This document shows positions 1-5,298 of a DNA stretch of 7,257 bases, piece after piece (position 1 is the stretch's first letter; every line of letters begins with the position of its first letter). A model generated the notes under the pieces. It was not told the origin of the DNA. It was given only the letters and a program-made list of their open reading frames with translations, and did not search any database. Origin of the DNA: Deltaproteobacteria bacterium (GTDB lineage: Bacteria > Desulfobacterota > Desulfobacteria > Desulfobacterales > JAFDCJ01); the NCBI GenBank assembly GCA_024277475.1, contig JAJRVC010000119.1, positions 1 to 7,257 on the forward strand, written 5' to 3'. Position numbers and translations under genes: made by a program.

Positions 1-1
1 A

Positions 2-412
2 AAAGGGGATCGCTACGATGATGCGATTTTGCTCAACGAGAAAGGAAAGGTGGCTGAATCTTCTCTTTCGGCATTTTTCATCATTCGCAACGGGGTACCG
101 ACCACGGCCTCTTATACTTCTGATGTTTTGGAAAGTATAACGGTGCAAACACTCATCGAACTCTTTGAAAAGGAGATGAACTTGACAACGTCGATCAGAG
201 AAATCGACCGCACGGAGATGTATATTTCAGATGAGGCGTTTCTCTGTGGAAGCGCCGTTGAAATCATTCCGGTCGTATCCATCGATCAACGTACGATCGG
301 AGAGGGACAGGTCGGACCCGTGACAAAAGCGGTCCATGAAATTTATGGAAATGTCGTTCGAGGACGACATCCGGCGTATCAACCCTGGCTTACGCCCGTA
401 TACCACGTATAG
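2..412 (+). CDS. Aminotransferase class IV (branched-chain/D-amino-acid aminotransferase-like), C-terminal part
   Basis: The gene is cut at its 5' end by the window edge; the frame is open from base 2, giving 136 visible residues before TAG. Class IV aminotransferases use PLP to move an amino group between an amino acid and a 2-oxo acid in the cytoplasm. The visible part matches the large C-terminal domain: YDDAILLNEKGKVAES at residues 5-20 corresponds to the usual 'y.eal.ld..G.vaEg' segment, and E19 would be the Glu that contacts the PLP ring nitrogen. The SIT segment (usual GIT, PLP phosphate binding) and CGSAVEIIPV (usual sGTa.eitPV) follow, then a GPVTK segment near the end. The residues after the Glu are SSLSAFF rather than the typical G-x-x-x-N-[IL]-F, so the usual Asn is absent; this is atypical for IlvE or D-amino-acid aminotransferase. 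The next gene starts 9 bp later, so co-transcription is likely. Family assignment is firm; the substrate is unknown. The TTG at 29 is internal and not the real start. Confidence 0.88.
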   Translation, partial: KGDRYDDAILLNEKGKVAESSLSAFFIIRNGVPTTASYTSDVLESITVQTLIELFEKEMNLTTSIREIDRTEMYISDEAFLCGSAVEIIPVVSIDQRTIGEGQVGPVTKAVHEIYGNVVRGRHPAYQPWLTPVYHV

Positions 413-421
413 GCATCCATT

Positions 422-1285
422 ATGAAGCGAATCGGTTTCATCGGTTTCGGAGAGGTTGGCTCCAATTTGGCCGACGGCTTCCCTCCTTCAACCATCCGGA
501 AAGCCGCCTTTGATGAAGACCCGGGGAGAATTCAGGATATTGCAGAAAAAAAGGACGTTTCTCTTTTTAACGCGTTGGAGGAACTGAACGGCTGGGCCGA
601 CCTGATATTTTCGTGCAACAGTCCGGCTGTTGCAGTCGATGTCGCCGGCCGAAGTGCTCTTTCTATGAGAGAAGATACGGTCTTTATCGACTGCAACAAT
701 ATCTCTCCAAAAACAACGGCAATCATTTCAAATATCTTTGCCAAGCAGAAGAGACAATTCGTTAAGGCGGCCCTGATGACCCCCATTGCCGCGGCCGGAT
801 TCAAGGTCCCCATATTGCTCGGCGGCCATAAAGCCCGTGATGTCTGCAGTTTTTTACAATCGCTCCGATTCCAGGTCCGGGCAGTCGGTGATTCGTCCCA
901 AAAACCGGCAGTTGTAAAAATGGTCAAGAGCCTATGGGGGAAAGGCCTTTCCACCCTGCTCATTGAATTGTACGCATTTGCTAAAGCCTCAGGAGTTGAA
1001 TCCGAAGTGGATTATTTCCTTGAAGACATGTTCGGTAAGACATTTTGGACGGTTGCTGACAGGTATATGTCCAGCGTTGCGGTTCACGCTGAAAGAATGA
1101 TCCCTGAAATGGAAGAACTGATGGAGGAGATGGCTGTCCGGAAGACGGTCTGCGAATTCCCGAAGGCGATCAGGGCCGTGTTGGCGAAACTGTCAGATAT
1201 CGATCTGCATTGCCGTCACGATATCGATACTTCCTCTTCTCATCAGGATATTGTGAGGCATTTAGATTTTTCCGATGATGCCTGA
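422..1285 (+). CDS. NAD(P)-dependent 2-hydroxyacid-type dehydrogenase, beta-HAD superfamily with DUF1932-like C-terminus
   Basis: A 287-residue soluble oxidoreductase of the 6-phosphogluconate/3-hydroxyisobutyrate dehydrogenase superfamily. The N-terminus has a Rossmann nucleotide site, GFGEVG at residues 8-13. Asp31 in AAFDED, at the end of the second strand, favours NAD over NADP (inference). DCNNISPKT at 90-98 corresponds to the substrate-binding 'D.nS..P.t' loop. The helix KMVKSLWGKGLSTLLIE (about 166-182) carries the lysines expected at the catalytic position and resembles the 'K..rS...KGl.al..E' pattern of the DUF1932 (phosphogluconate dehydrogenase C-terminal-like) domain rather than the K-x-x-N-N pattern of classical HIBADH. 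Such enzymes oxidise or reduce small hydroxy acids; the exact substrate cannot be read. The ATG lies 9 bp after the aminotransferase stop with only a weak AGG upstream, suggesting translational coupling. It could be a reductase for the oxo acid made by the aminotransferase (inference). Confidence 0.85.
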   Translation: MKRIGFIGFGEVGSNLADGFPPSTIRKAAFDEDPGRIQDIAEKKDVSLFNALEELNGWADLIFSCNSPAVAVDVAGRSALSMREDTVFIDCNNISPKTTAIISNIFAKQKRQFVKAALMTPIAAAGFKVPILLGGHKARDVCSFLQSLRFQVRAVGDSSQKPAVVKMVKSLWGKGLSTLLIELYAFAKASGVESEVDYFLEDMFGKTFWTVADRYMSSVAVHAERMIPEMEELMEEMAVRKTVCEFPKAIRAVLAKLSDIDLHCRHDIDTSSSHQDIVRHLDFSDDA

Positions 1286-1324
1286 CTGACATAGATGCCG
1301 GATAAACTCAATAATGTGTGGGAA

Positions 1325-1729
1325 TCAGTTCAGGGGCTGGAAAAGCTCGATCGCGATGTTGTCCGGACCTTTGAAAAAGGCAACACGTGCTTTCTTCCCA
1401 TTTCGGGGAGCCGCGGTGAAGGGAATGCCTTTTGATTTCAGGTTTTCATAAGCAGTATCGATGTTTTCCACCAACAGTGCGAAATGATCGTAGCCAAACC
1501 GCTTTTGCGTGGAGTCGGCGGTGATATCCTCTCCGACAACTTCAGAACGAAGGCAGATGAGCTGTCCTCCGAGGTTTATATAGACGGTATCGTTTAAGAC
1601 GATGTCCCGTGCGCCGGAAGTCGACTGTTGCCGATCCGTAACCGTTGCGCCCAGGATATCGACAAAAAAATGCTCCATTTTCTCGAGATCGCTGCAGATT
1701 AAATGAAGATGATGGTACTGATAGGTCAT
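1325..1729 (-). CDS. VOC superfamily (glyoxalase/dioxygenase fold) protein
   Basis: A 134-residue single-domain vicinal oxygen chelate protein made of two beta-alpha-beta-beta-beta modules. The first module starts YHHLHLICSDLEKMEHFFVD and the second starts FGYDHFALLVENIDTAYENL. Likely metal ligands are His7 (or His9), His82 and Glu128 in NIAIELFQ, a His/His/Glu set common in the superfamily. Members include glyoxalase I, methylmalonyl-CoA epimerase, extradiol dioxygenases and fosfomycin-resistance enzymes; nothing here singles out one activity. The ATG at 1729 is chosen because a GGAG sits 7 nt upstream. The longer reading frame from a TTG at 1747 would begin almost at the predicted transcription start and lacks a ribosome site. 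The gene is convergent with the dehydrogenase (39-bp gap, no clear terminator) and divergent from the GntR gene, so it may share the same regulator (inference). Confidence 0.87.
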   Translation of the reverse strand: MTYQYHHLHLICSDLEKMEHFFVDILGATVTDRQQSTSGARDIVLNDTVYINLGGQLICLRSEVVGEDITADSTQKRFGYDHFALLVENIDTAYENLKSKGIPFTAAPRNGKKARVAFFKGPDNIAIELFQPLN

Positions 1730-1754
1730 CTTTTTTCTCCGTGGCAATTAAGGA

Positions 1755-1783
1755 TTCATATCATTGGGGCAAATCTATGACAA
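1755..1783 (-). promoter_or_regulatory. Predicted sigma70-type promoter of the VOC gene
   Basis: Read on the minus strand, TTGTCA (5 of 6 matches to the -35 consensus; plus-strand 1778-1783) is followed after exactly 17 nt by TATGAA (4 of 6 matches to the -10; plus-strand 1755-1760). The transcript would start near 1748 with a leader of about 19 nt carrying the GGAG ribosome site, which agrees with the ATG at 1729. Confidence 0.5.
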
Positions 1784-1834
1784 AAAGGTGAACTAAAGTC
1801 AAGCGAAAAAGCCGATGATTTGGGACCCGTATCG

Positions 1835-1849
1835 GATGTGGAATCAAAC
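1835..1849. repeat. Upstream copy of the ATCAAAC half-site
   Basis: GATGT-GG-AATCAAAC here repeats, with a 2-base insertion, GATGT-AATCAAAC at 1906-1918 in the GntR inverted repeat. The two copies are about 69 bp apart in the divergent control region and could be a second operator half-site serving the VOC promoter side. It is a short match and could be chance. Confidence 0.3.
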
Positions 1850-1879
1850 CTTAAAGAGGATAGATAATTGATTTTATTG

Positions 1880-1908
1880 TTGACAACAGAATTTTGAGTT
1901 TGATAGAT
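1880..1908 (+). promoter_or_regulatory. Possible promoter of the GntR gene
   Basis: A perfect TTGACA (1880-1885) is followed 16-18 nt later by GATAGAT, a poor -10 match. The element sits in an AT-rich stretch and its -10 end lies inside the inverted repeat at 1897-1919, an arrangement expected for repression by a bound regulator. The weak -10 keeps confidence low. An alternative pair is TTGATA (1900-1905) with TATATC (1922-1927), 16 nt apart. Confidence 0.35.
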
Positions 1909-1919
1909 GTAATCAAACT
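1897..1919. promoter_or_regulatory. Candidate GntR operator (8-bp perfect inverted repeat)
   Basis: AGTTTGAT, 7 nt, ATCAAACT: a perfect 8-bp inverted repeat of 23 bp in total, 31 bp upstream of the preferred GntR start. It touches a 10-bp palindrome, TGATATATCA (1919-1928). GntR/FCD regulators bind short inverted repeats near their own promoters, so this is the natural candidate for autoregulation. The symmetry is seen directly; binding is inferred. Confidence 0.5.
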
Positions 1920-1950
1920 GATATATCAAAATAATATTTCAGATATCTAT

Positions 1951-2631
1951 ATGGGTACCTTCCCCAAAAGTATGAACGAAAAAATTTACCAGTTGATCAA
2001 GAGAAGAATACTCACTCTTGAGTACGCGCCGGGTCAAAAACTGGAAATCCAAAAAATAAAAGAAGAGACCGGCATCGGTCTGAGCCCCATCAAGGCGGCC
2101 ATCGGTCGTTTGAACGGTGAGGGATTTTTGAAGATCGTTTCGCGTAGCGGCACTTATGTTACGGAGATAACGGTCGATGAAATAAAAACCTTAATGGATT
2201 ATCGCATGATCCTCGAAAGGGGCGCTGTACCGTTTGTGGTCGCGAGAATCACAAAAAAGGAGATCACCAAACTCTATTCTATCCATAAAAAATTAGTTGC
2301 CCTGGAGCCGAATGGATATTGGAACTACATGGTCTTAGATAACCAGTTTCATAGGGTGATCATCAAATCGGCAAAAAACCGCAAACTCAGTGACGCCTAT
2401 GACCTGTTGTCGCCTCATTTCAACATGATACGGTTCCACAACTTTCTCCATCGAGGCAAGGGCCGGGATCGAGACGAAGAACACACCCGGATTATTAAAG
2501 CCATTGAATGTAAAGACGATCGGAGAGTCGATGAGGCTGTCATTGCCCATTTGCAGGGAACGAAGAAAGAGTTCTGCGGCAGTTATTTTGGGAAGTCTCT
2601 TTCACCAATCGGAAAAATGCTGAAAGTATAA
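1951..2631 (+). CDS. GntR family transcriptional regulator, FadR/FCD subfamily
   Basis: A 226-residue dimeric DNA-binding regulator. Residues about 12-73 form the winged helix: KIYQLIKRRILTLEYAPGQKL, then the helix-turn-helix IKEETGIGLSPIKAAIGRLNGEGFL broken up across about 36-61, and the wing SRSGTYVTEI. The C-terminal part is an FCD ligand-binding domain; Asp130, His134 (DNQFH), His178 (EEH) and His200 (AHL) fit the usual Asp/His/His/His metal site that helps bind a carboxylate effector. The reading frame extends back to a TTG at 1894, but that start has no ribosome site and lies in front of the operator-like repeat. ATG 1951 gives a typical family length; ATG 1972 is also possible, and neither has a clear Shine-Dalgarno. 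It is divergent from the VOC gene and just upstream of the ABC importer, so it probably controls both in response to the transported or catabolised acid (inference). Confidence 0.88.
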   Translation: MGTFPKSMNEKIYQLIKRRILTLEYAPGQKLEIQKIKEETGIGLSPIKAAIGRLNGEGFLKIVSRSGTYVTEITVDEIKTLMDYRMILERGAVPFVVARITKKEITKLYSIHKKLVALEPNGYWNYMVLDNQFHRVIIKSAKNRKLSDAYDLLSPHFNMIRFHNFLHRGKGRDRDEEHTRIIKAIECKDDRRVDEAVIAHLQGTKKEFCGSYFGKSLSPIGKMLKV

Positions 2632-2643
2632 ACCAGCTAACTA

Positions 2644-2681
2644 GTGCCCGTCCGCAATTAGTAATTTAAGTGGATGGGCAC
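2644..2681. repeat. 38-bp palindromic element (12-bp stem, possible terminator or small inserted repeat)
   Basis: GTGCCCGTCCGC (2644-2655) pairs with GTGGATGGGCAC (2670-2681) to give a 12-bp stem with two G-U wobbles and a 14-nt AT-rich loop. It lies 12 bp after the GntR stop and could end that transcript, but the following bases are a mixed A/T run rather than a T tract. The palindrome is flanked on both sides by CTA (2641-2643 and 2682-2684), so a miniature inserted palindrome is another option. Confidence 0.5.
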
Positions 2682-2682
2682 C

Positions 2683-2695
2683 TATATTATATAAA
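2683..2695 (+). promoter_or_regulatory. AT-rich -10-like stretch before the ABC importer operon
   Basis: TATATT (2683-2688) and TATAAA (2690-2695) resemble -10 hexamers and are close to the importer's first gene, but no good -35 is seen at the right distance because the palindrome occupies that place. The importer may instead be transcribed by read-through from the GntR gene. Confidence 0.2.
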
Positions 2696-2720
2696 ATTAG
2701 ACGAGGTTGTCTGAAAAAAT

Positions 2721-2763
2721 AGCCTTTTTGAATTCCATGAAAAAAGCCTTTTTGAAAACCATG
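2721..2763 (+). repeat. 24-bp tandem repeat at the start of permease 1
   Basis: AGCCTTTTTGAA at 2721-2732 recurs at 2745-2756, and CCATG follows in both copies at the same offset, with two mismatches in between. The repeat period is 24 bp, so it is in frame and encodes two 8-residue units, AFLNSMKK and AFLKTMRS. Each copy carries an ATG (2737 and 2761), which makes the true start of the permease ambiguous. Confidence 0.6.
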
Positions 2764-3534
2764 CGCTCTCCCGCAATGCACCTGCTCAAGTTTGGGTTGG
2801 TCATTTTCGGGGTCATCTGGTTTGTGGCCCGGGGCGGCGAAAAAATGGGATACATCTGGCAATGGTATCGGATCCCCAAATATATCTTCACCTTTGATAA
2901 GGGGGAATTCATTGCCGGCCCGCTTCTGGACGGCCTGATGGTAACGTTCCAGATTACCAGCATAAGTCTGGTCCTAGCGTTTACGATCGGATTGGTGATC
3001 GCCCTTTTCCGCCTATCAAATTCCATTCTGGCAAAAACGGTTGCCAGAGTTTACCTTGAACTCATCCGGAACACACCGCTCCTTGTTCAGCTGTTTTTCA
3101 TATACTTCGTTCTATCCCCGATACTGGATATCAATGCGTTTACCTCAGCGGTTATGGCACTGAGCCTTTTCGAAGGCGCCTACATTTCGGAGATGATCCG
3201 GGCCGGCATCGTCTCCATCCATAAGGGGCAGTGGGAAGGCGCTTACAGCCTGGGGTTCAGCCTTTTTCACACCTATCGCTATATCATCATTCCCCAGGCC
3301 CTCAGACGGGTTCTACCCCCACTGACAAGCCAAACCATCTCACTGATCAAGGACTCGGCTCTGGTGAGCACCATCGCCATTTACGACCTCACCATGCAGG
3401 GGAATGCACTGGTTTCAGAAACGTTTCTGACCTTTGAAGTATGGTTTACGGTAGCAGCCATCTACCTTCTCATTACAACGACCTTATCTTTTTTGGTCAA
3501 CTTTGTGGAGAACCGGTTCAAGCTTGCATCTTGA
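2737..3534 (+). CDS. PAAT-family amino-acid-type ABC transporter permease (HisM/GlnP-like), permease 1
   Basis: A 265-residue inner-membrane protein. From ATG 2737, hydrophobic segments lie at about 17-31, 69-91, 113-129, 133-150 and 235-256, with further membrane contacts near 200-215. ELIRNTPLLVQLFFIYF (108-124) is the hallmark of polar amino acid permeases. The ATPase-coupling EAA loop reads E167-G-A-x-x-x-G173, ending IIIPQALRRVLPP with P186. It is similar throughout to the second permease (5299-6186), so the two probably form a heterodimer. The start is uncertain: the frame opens at TTG 2707 with a GAGG directly touching it, too close to work well. ATG 2737 is preferred because it places the shared 'Y-x-W-x-W-x-x-IP-x-Y' segment at nearly the same distance from the N-terminus as in permease 2. 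The ATPase gene follows after 21 bp. Confidence 0.92.
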   Translation: MKKAFLKTMRSPAMHLLKFGLVIFGVIWFVARGGEKMGYIWQWYRIPKYIFTFDKGEFIAGPLLDGLMVTFQITSISLVLAFTIGLVIALFRLSNSILAKTVARVYLELIRNTPLLVQLFFIYFVLSPILDINAFTSAVMALSLFEGAYISEMIRAGIVSIHKGQWEGAYSLGFSLFHTYRYIIIPQALRRVLPPLTSQTISLIKDSALVSTIAIYDLTMQGNALVSETFLTFEVWFTVAAIYLLITTTLSFLVNFVENRFKLAS

Positions 3535-3540
3535 TCCGGC

Positions 3541-3546
3541 AGGAGA
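3541..3546 (+). promoter_or_regulatory. Ribosome binding site deciding a GTG start for the ATPase
   Basis: AGGAGA lies 9 nt before GTG 3556. No comparable site precedes the next in-frame ATG (3580), so the GTG is preferred. Confidence 0.65.
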
Positions 3547-3555
3547 TTATTCACA

Positions 3556-4305
3556 GTGGAAAACGGTAAAAATTCTTATATGATCAAAGTAGACAGAATC
3601 AACAAAACGTTTCCCAATGGTGTCCACGCACTTCGCGATTTCAGCACCAAGATACGCCGCCAGGAGGTTGTGGTGATCATCGGCCCCTCGGGTTCAGGAA
3701 AATCGACGTTCCTGCGATGCCTTAACGGACTTGAGGAAATCAACAGCGGTACGATTGTGATTGATGGAATTCCACTGGATGACAACCAGAAAAACCGGTT
3801 GGAGATCCGGAAAGAGGTGGGAATGGTGTTTCAACTCTTTAATCTTTTTCCCCATATGACGGTGCTTGAAAATGTCTGCCTTCCTCAGCGCCTGGTGCGA
3901 AAAAAATCAAAGAAAGAGGCTATGGAAGCCACCATGGATTTGCTCCGCAAGGTTGGTATCCCAGAGAAAATCGACAGCTACCCCGGACAACTCAGCGGCG
4001 GGCAGCAACAGAGGGTGGCCATTGCGAGAGCCCTTGCCATGAGGCCCAAGGTGATGCTTTTTGACGAAGCCACCAGTGCCCTGGACCCGGAAATGATCGG
4101 AGAAGTGTTGGATGTCATGAAGACCCTTGCCAAAGAGGGAATGACCATGGTGGTCGTGACACACGAAATGGGTTTTGCAAGGGAGGTAAGTGATCGGGTG
4201 ATATTCATCGAAGATGGGCAAATTGTCGAGGAGGGGACCGTTGAGCACTTCTTTTCCAATCCGGAAGAAAGGCGAACAAAACTTTTCCTCAGTCAGATTC
4301 TCTAA
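3556..4305 (+). CDS. Amino-acid-type ABC transporter ATP-binding protein (GlnQ/HisP-like)
   Basis: A 249-residue cytoplasmic ATPase that powers the two permeases. All nucleotide-binding motifs are intact: Walker [10 protein letters not shown] (43-51), Q-loop Gln93 in [17 protein letters not shown], signature [15 protein letters not shown] (146-160), Walker B VMLFDE (166-171), D-loop SALD (174-177) and switch His203 in [10 protein letters not shown]. The [13 protein letters not shown] segment and the [14 protein letters not shown] segment are typical of the polar amino acid group. Length is normal for the family and the protein looks fully functional. It uses a GTG start served by AGGAGA. A hairpin overlaps the stop codon. 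It sits between permease 1 and the binding protein, as expected for one operon. Confidence 0.96.
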   Translation: MENGKNSYMIKVDRINKTFPNGVHALRDFSTKIRRQEVVVIIGPSGSGKSTFLRCLNGLEEINSGTIVIDGIPLDDNQKNRLEIRKEVGMVFQLFNLFPHMTVLENVCLPQRLVRKKSKKEAMEATMDLLRKVGIPEKIDSYPGQLSGGQQQRVAIARALAMRPKVMLFDEATSALDPEMIGEVLDVMKTLAKEGMTMVVVTHEMGFAREVSDRVIFIEDGQIVEEGTVEHFFSNPEERRTKLFLSQIL

Positions 4306-4311
4306 TCTGAC
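4292..4311 (+). repeat. Hairpin overlapping the ATPase stop codon
   Basis: GTCAGATT, CTCT, AATCTGAC: a perfect 8-bp stem with a 4-nt loop whose loop and 3' arm contain the TAA stop at 4303-4305. There is no T tract after it, so it is not a standard terminator. It may influence mRNA decay or translation between the ATPase and binding-protein cistrons. Confidence 0.5.
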
Positions 4312-4314
4312 GAA

Positions 4315-4326
4315 CGATCCGGATCG
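4315..4326. repeat. 12-bp palindrome CGATCCGGATCG
   Basis: A perfect palindrome three bases beyond the preceding hairpin, in the 76-bp gap between the ATPase and binding-protein genes. It could be a protein site or fold as part of a processed intercistronic region; no function is shown. Confidence 0.35.
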
Positions 4327-4367
4327 GGACTTCCCCCGGTCTTGTTCAAAAATCATTTATTCACTTT

Positions 4368-4376
4368 AAAGGAGGT
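4368..4376 (+). promoter_or_regulatory. Near-perfect Shine-Dalgarno of the binding-protein gene
   Basis: AAAGGAGGT lies 5 nt before ATG 4382. It is the strongest ribosome site in the window, in keeping with the need for more binding protein than membrane components. Confidence 0.8.
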
Positions 4377-4381
4377 AGGTT

Positions 4382-5215
4382 ATGAAAGCACCGAAATTGG
4401 GGTTATCCGCAGTGATGGTTTTTGTGATGGCTGTTTATTTGACGACCGTGGCATTTGGTGGTAAGGCCCAGCAGGATCTGGCCAAAGAGAGTGTCATTAA
4501 CCAGATCGTTAAGCGCGGCGTCTTGCGTGTCGGTATGTCGACATTCGTACCGTGGGCCATGAAAGATAAAACCGGCAAATGGATCGGATATGAAATTGAG
4601 GTCGCAACACGTCTGGCCGAGGATATGGGGGTCAAGGCGGAATTTGTTCCGACGAAGTGGTCGGGAATTATTCCGGCGCTTCTGACCGGAAAATTCGATG
4701 TAATCATCGGCAGCATGGGACTCCGTACGCAACGGGCCCTGAAGGTCAACTTCAGCCTTCCCTATGAGTATTCGGGAATGTCCATGGCCGCACACAAGGA
4801 GCTTGCCAAAGGCTTCAGCAGCCTCGAAGATTTCAACCGCCCGGATGTGACGATTTCCGCCCGGCTCGGTACAACGGCGGAGGTGGCTGCCAGAAAATTT
4901 ATGCCTAAAGCCAAACTTCGTCTGTTTGACGACAATTCTCAGGTCTATCAGGAGTTGATCAACGGCAAGGTTCATGCCGCCATCGGATCGGCTCCGAGAC
5001 CCCTGTTCCAGGTCGCTAAATACCCCGACAAGCTTTTCCTGCCGATTAAGGGCACCTTTACCAAAGAGCCGATCGGATTTGCCATGCGCAAAGGCGATCC
5101 GGATGCCTTAAATTTCTTTAATACCTGGATCACCATCGTAGAGGCCGAGGGCTGGCTGAAGGACCGCCAGCATTACTGGTTTGAAACAACGGATTGGCAA
5201 AGCCAGGTTCAATAA
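4382..5215 (+). CDS. Periplasmic solute-binding protein of the PAAT (family 3) type, with altered ligand residues
   Basis: A 277-residue exported protein that delivers a solute to the permease pair. Residues 1-26 are a signal peptide (basic K2-K5, hydrophobic 7-25, likely cleavage near AFG-GKA). No lipobox Cys is present, so the mature protein is probably soluble in the periplasm of a Gram-negative cell. The family-3 layout is clear: IVKRGVLRVGMST at 42-54, GKWIGYEIEVATRLAEDMG at 65-83, GKFDVIIGSM at 103-112, VNFSLPYEYSG at 122-132, LGTTAEVAA at 162-170 and EPIGFAMRKGDPD at 229-241. Arg118, the usual carboxylate-binding Arg, is present. However, the M-x-[IL]-T-x-x-R motif reads MGLRTQR, and the Asp that contacts the alpha-amino group in GlnH/HisJ-type proteins (pattern vDA...D.P) is Ser203 in VHAAIGSAP. 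The ligand may therefore not be a standard L-amino acid (inference). Confidence 0.93.
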   Translation: MKAPKLGLSAVMVFVMAVYLTTVAFGGKAQQDLAKESVINQIVKRGVLRVGMSTFVPWAMKDKTGKWIGYEIEVATRLAEDMGVKAEFVPTKWSGIIPALLTGKFDVIIGSMGLRTQRALKVNFSLPYEYSGMSMAAHKELAKGFSSLEDFNRPDVTISARLGTTAEVAARKFMPKAKLRLFDDNSQVYQELINGKVHAAIGSAPRPLFQVAKYPDKLFLPIKGTFTKEPIGFAMRKGDPDALNFFNTWITIVEAEGWLKDRQHYWFETTDWQSQVQ

Positions 5216-5222
5216 TCGCATC

Positions 5223-5260
5223 AGGCGCCCGTGTGGAATGAAACAGAGCCCCGGGCGCCT
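5223..5260 (+). repeat. GC-rich intercistronic hairpin between binding protein and permease 2
   Basis: AGGCGCCCG (5223-5231) and CGGGCGCCT (5252-5260) form a perfect 9-bp stem with a 20-nt loop, 7 bp after the binding-protein stop. No T tract follows. Such hairpins after binding-protein genes often protect the upstream mRNA from 3' decay or partly reduce read-through, giving more binding protein than permease; that role is inferred here. Confidence 0.6.
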
Positions 5261-5298
5261 CAAACCTGTTTCTCGATATAAGGGAGTCGGTTCAGAAG

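Noticed and set aside
532..963. 143-residue open frame on the minus strand inside the dehydrogenase gene
   Set aside because: It is antisense to a gene with clear Rossmann and catalytic motifs and shows no recognisable domain.
1286..1324. Terminator between the convergent dehydrogenase and VOC genes
   Set aside because: I found no stable inverted repeat or T tract; GATGCC occurs twice but as a direct repeat.
1730..1747. Longer VOC protein from TTG 1747
   Set aside because: The ATG at 1729 has a GGAG at the right distance and fits the family start; the TTG would sit at the predicted transcription start.
1867..1896. Earlier starts for the GntR gene: ATT 1867 with AGAGGA upstream, or TTG 1894
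   Set aside because: ATT starts are very rare, TTG 1894 has no ribosome site, and both would put the promoter-like and operator-like elements inside the coding region. The extra N-terminal residues do not resemble the family.
3907..4356. 149-residue open frame on the minus strand over the ATPase
   Set aside because: It is a shadow of an ATPase with every nucleotide-binding motif intact.
4403..4975. 190-residue open frame on the minus strand inside the binding-protein gene
   Set aside because: It is long only because the opposite strand is coding; the plus-strand product has a signal peptide and family-3 motifs plus a strong ribosome site.
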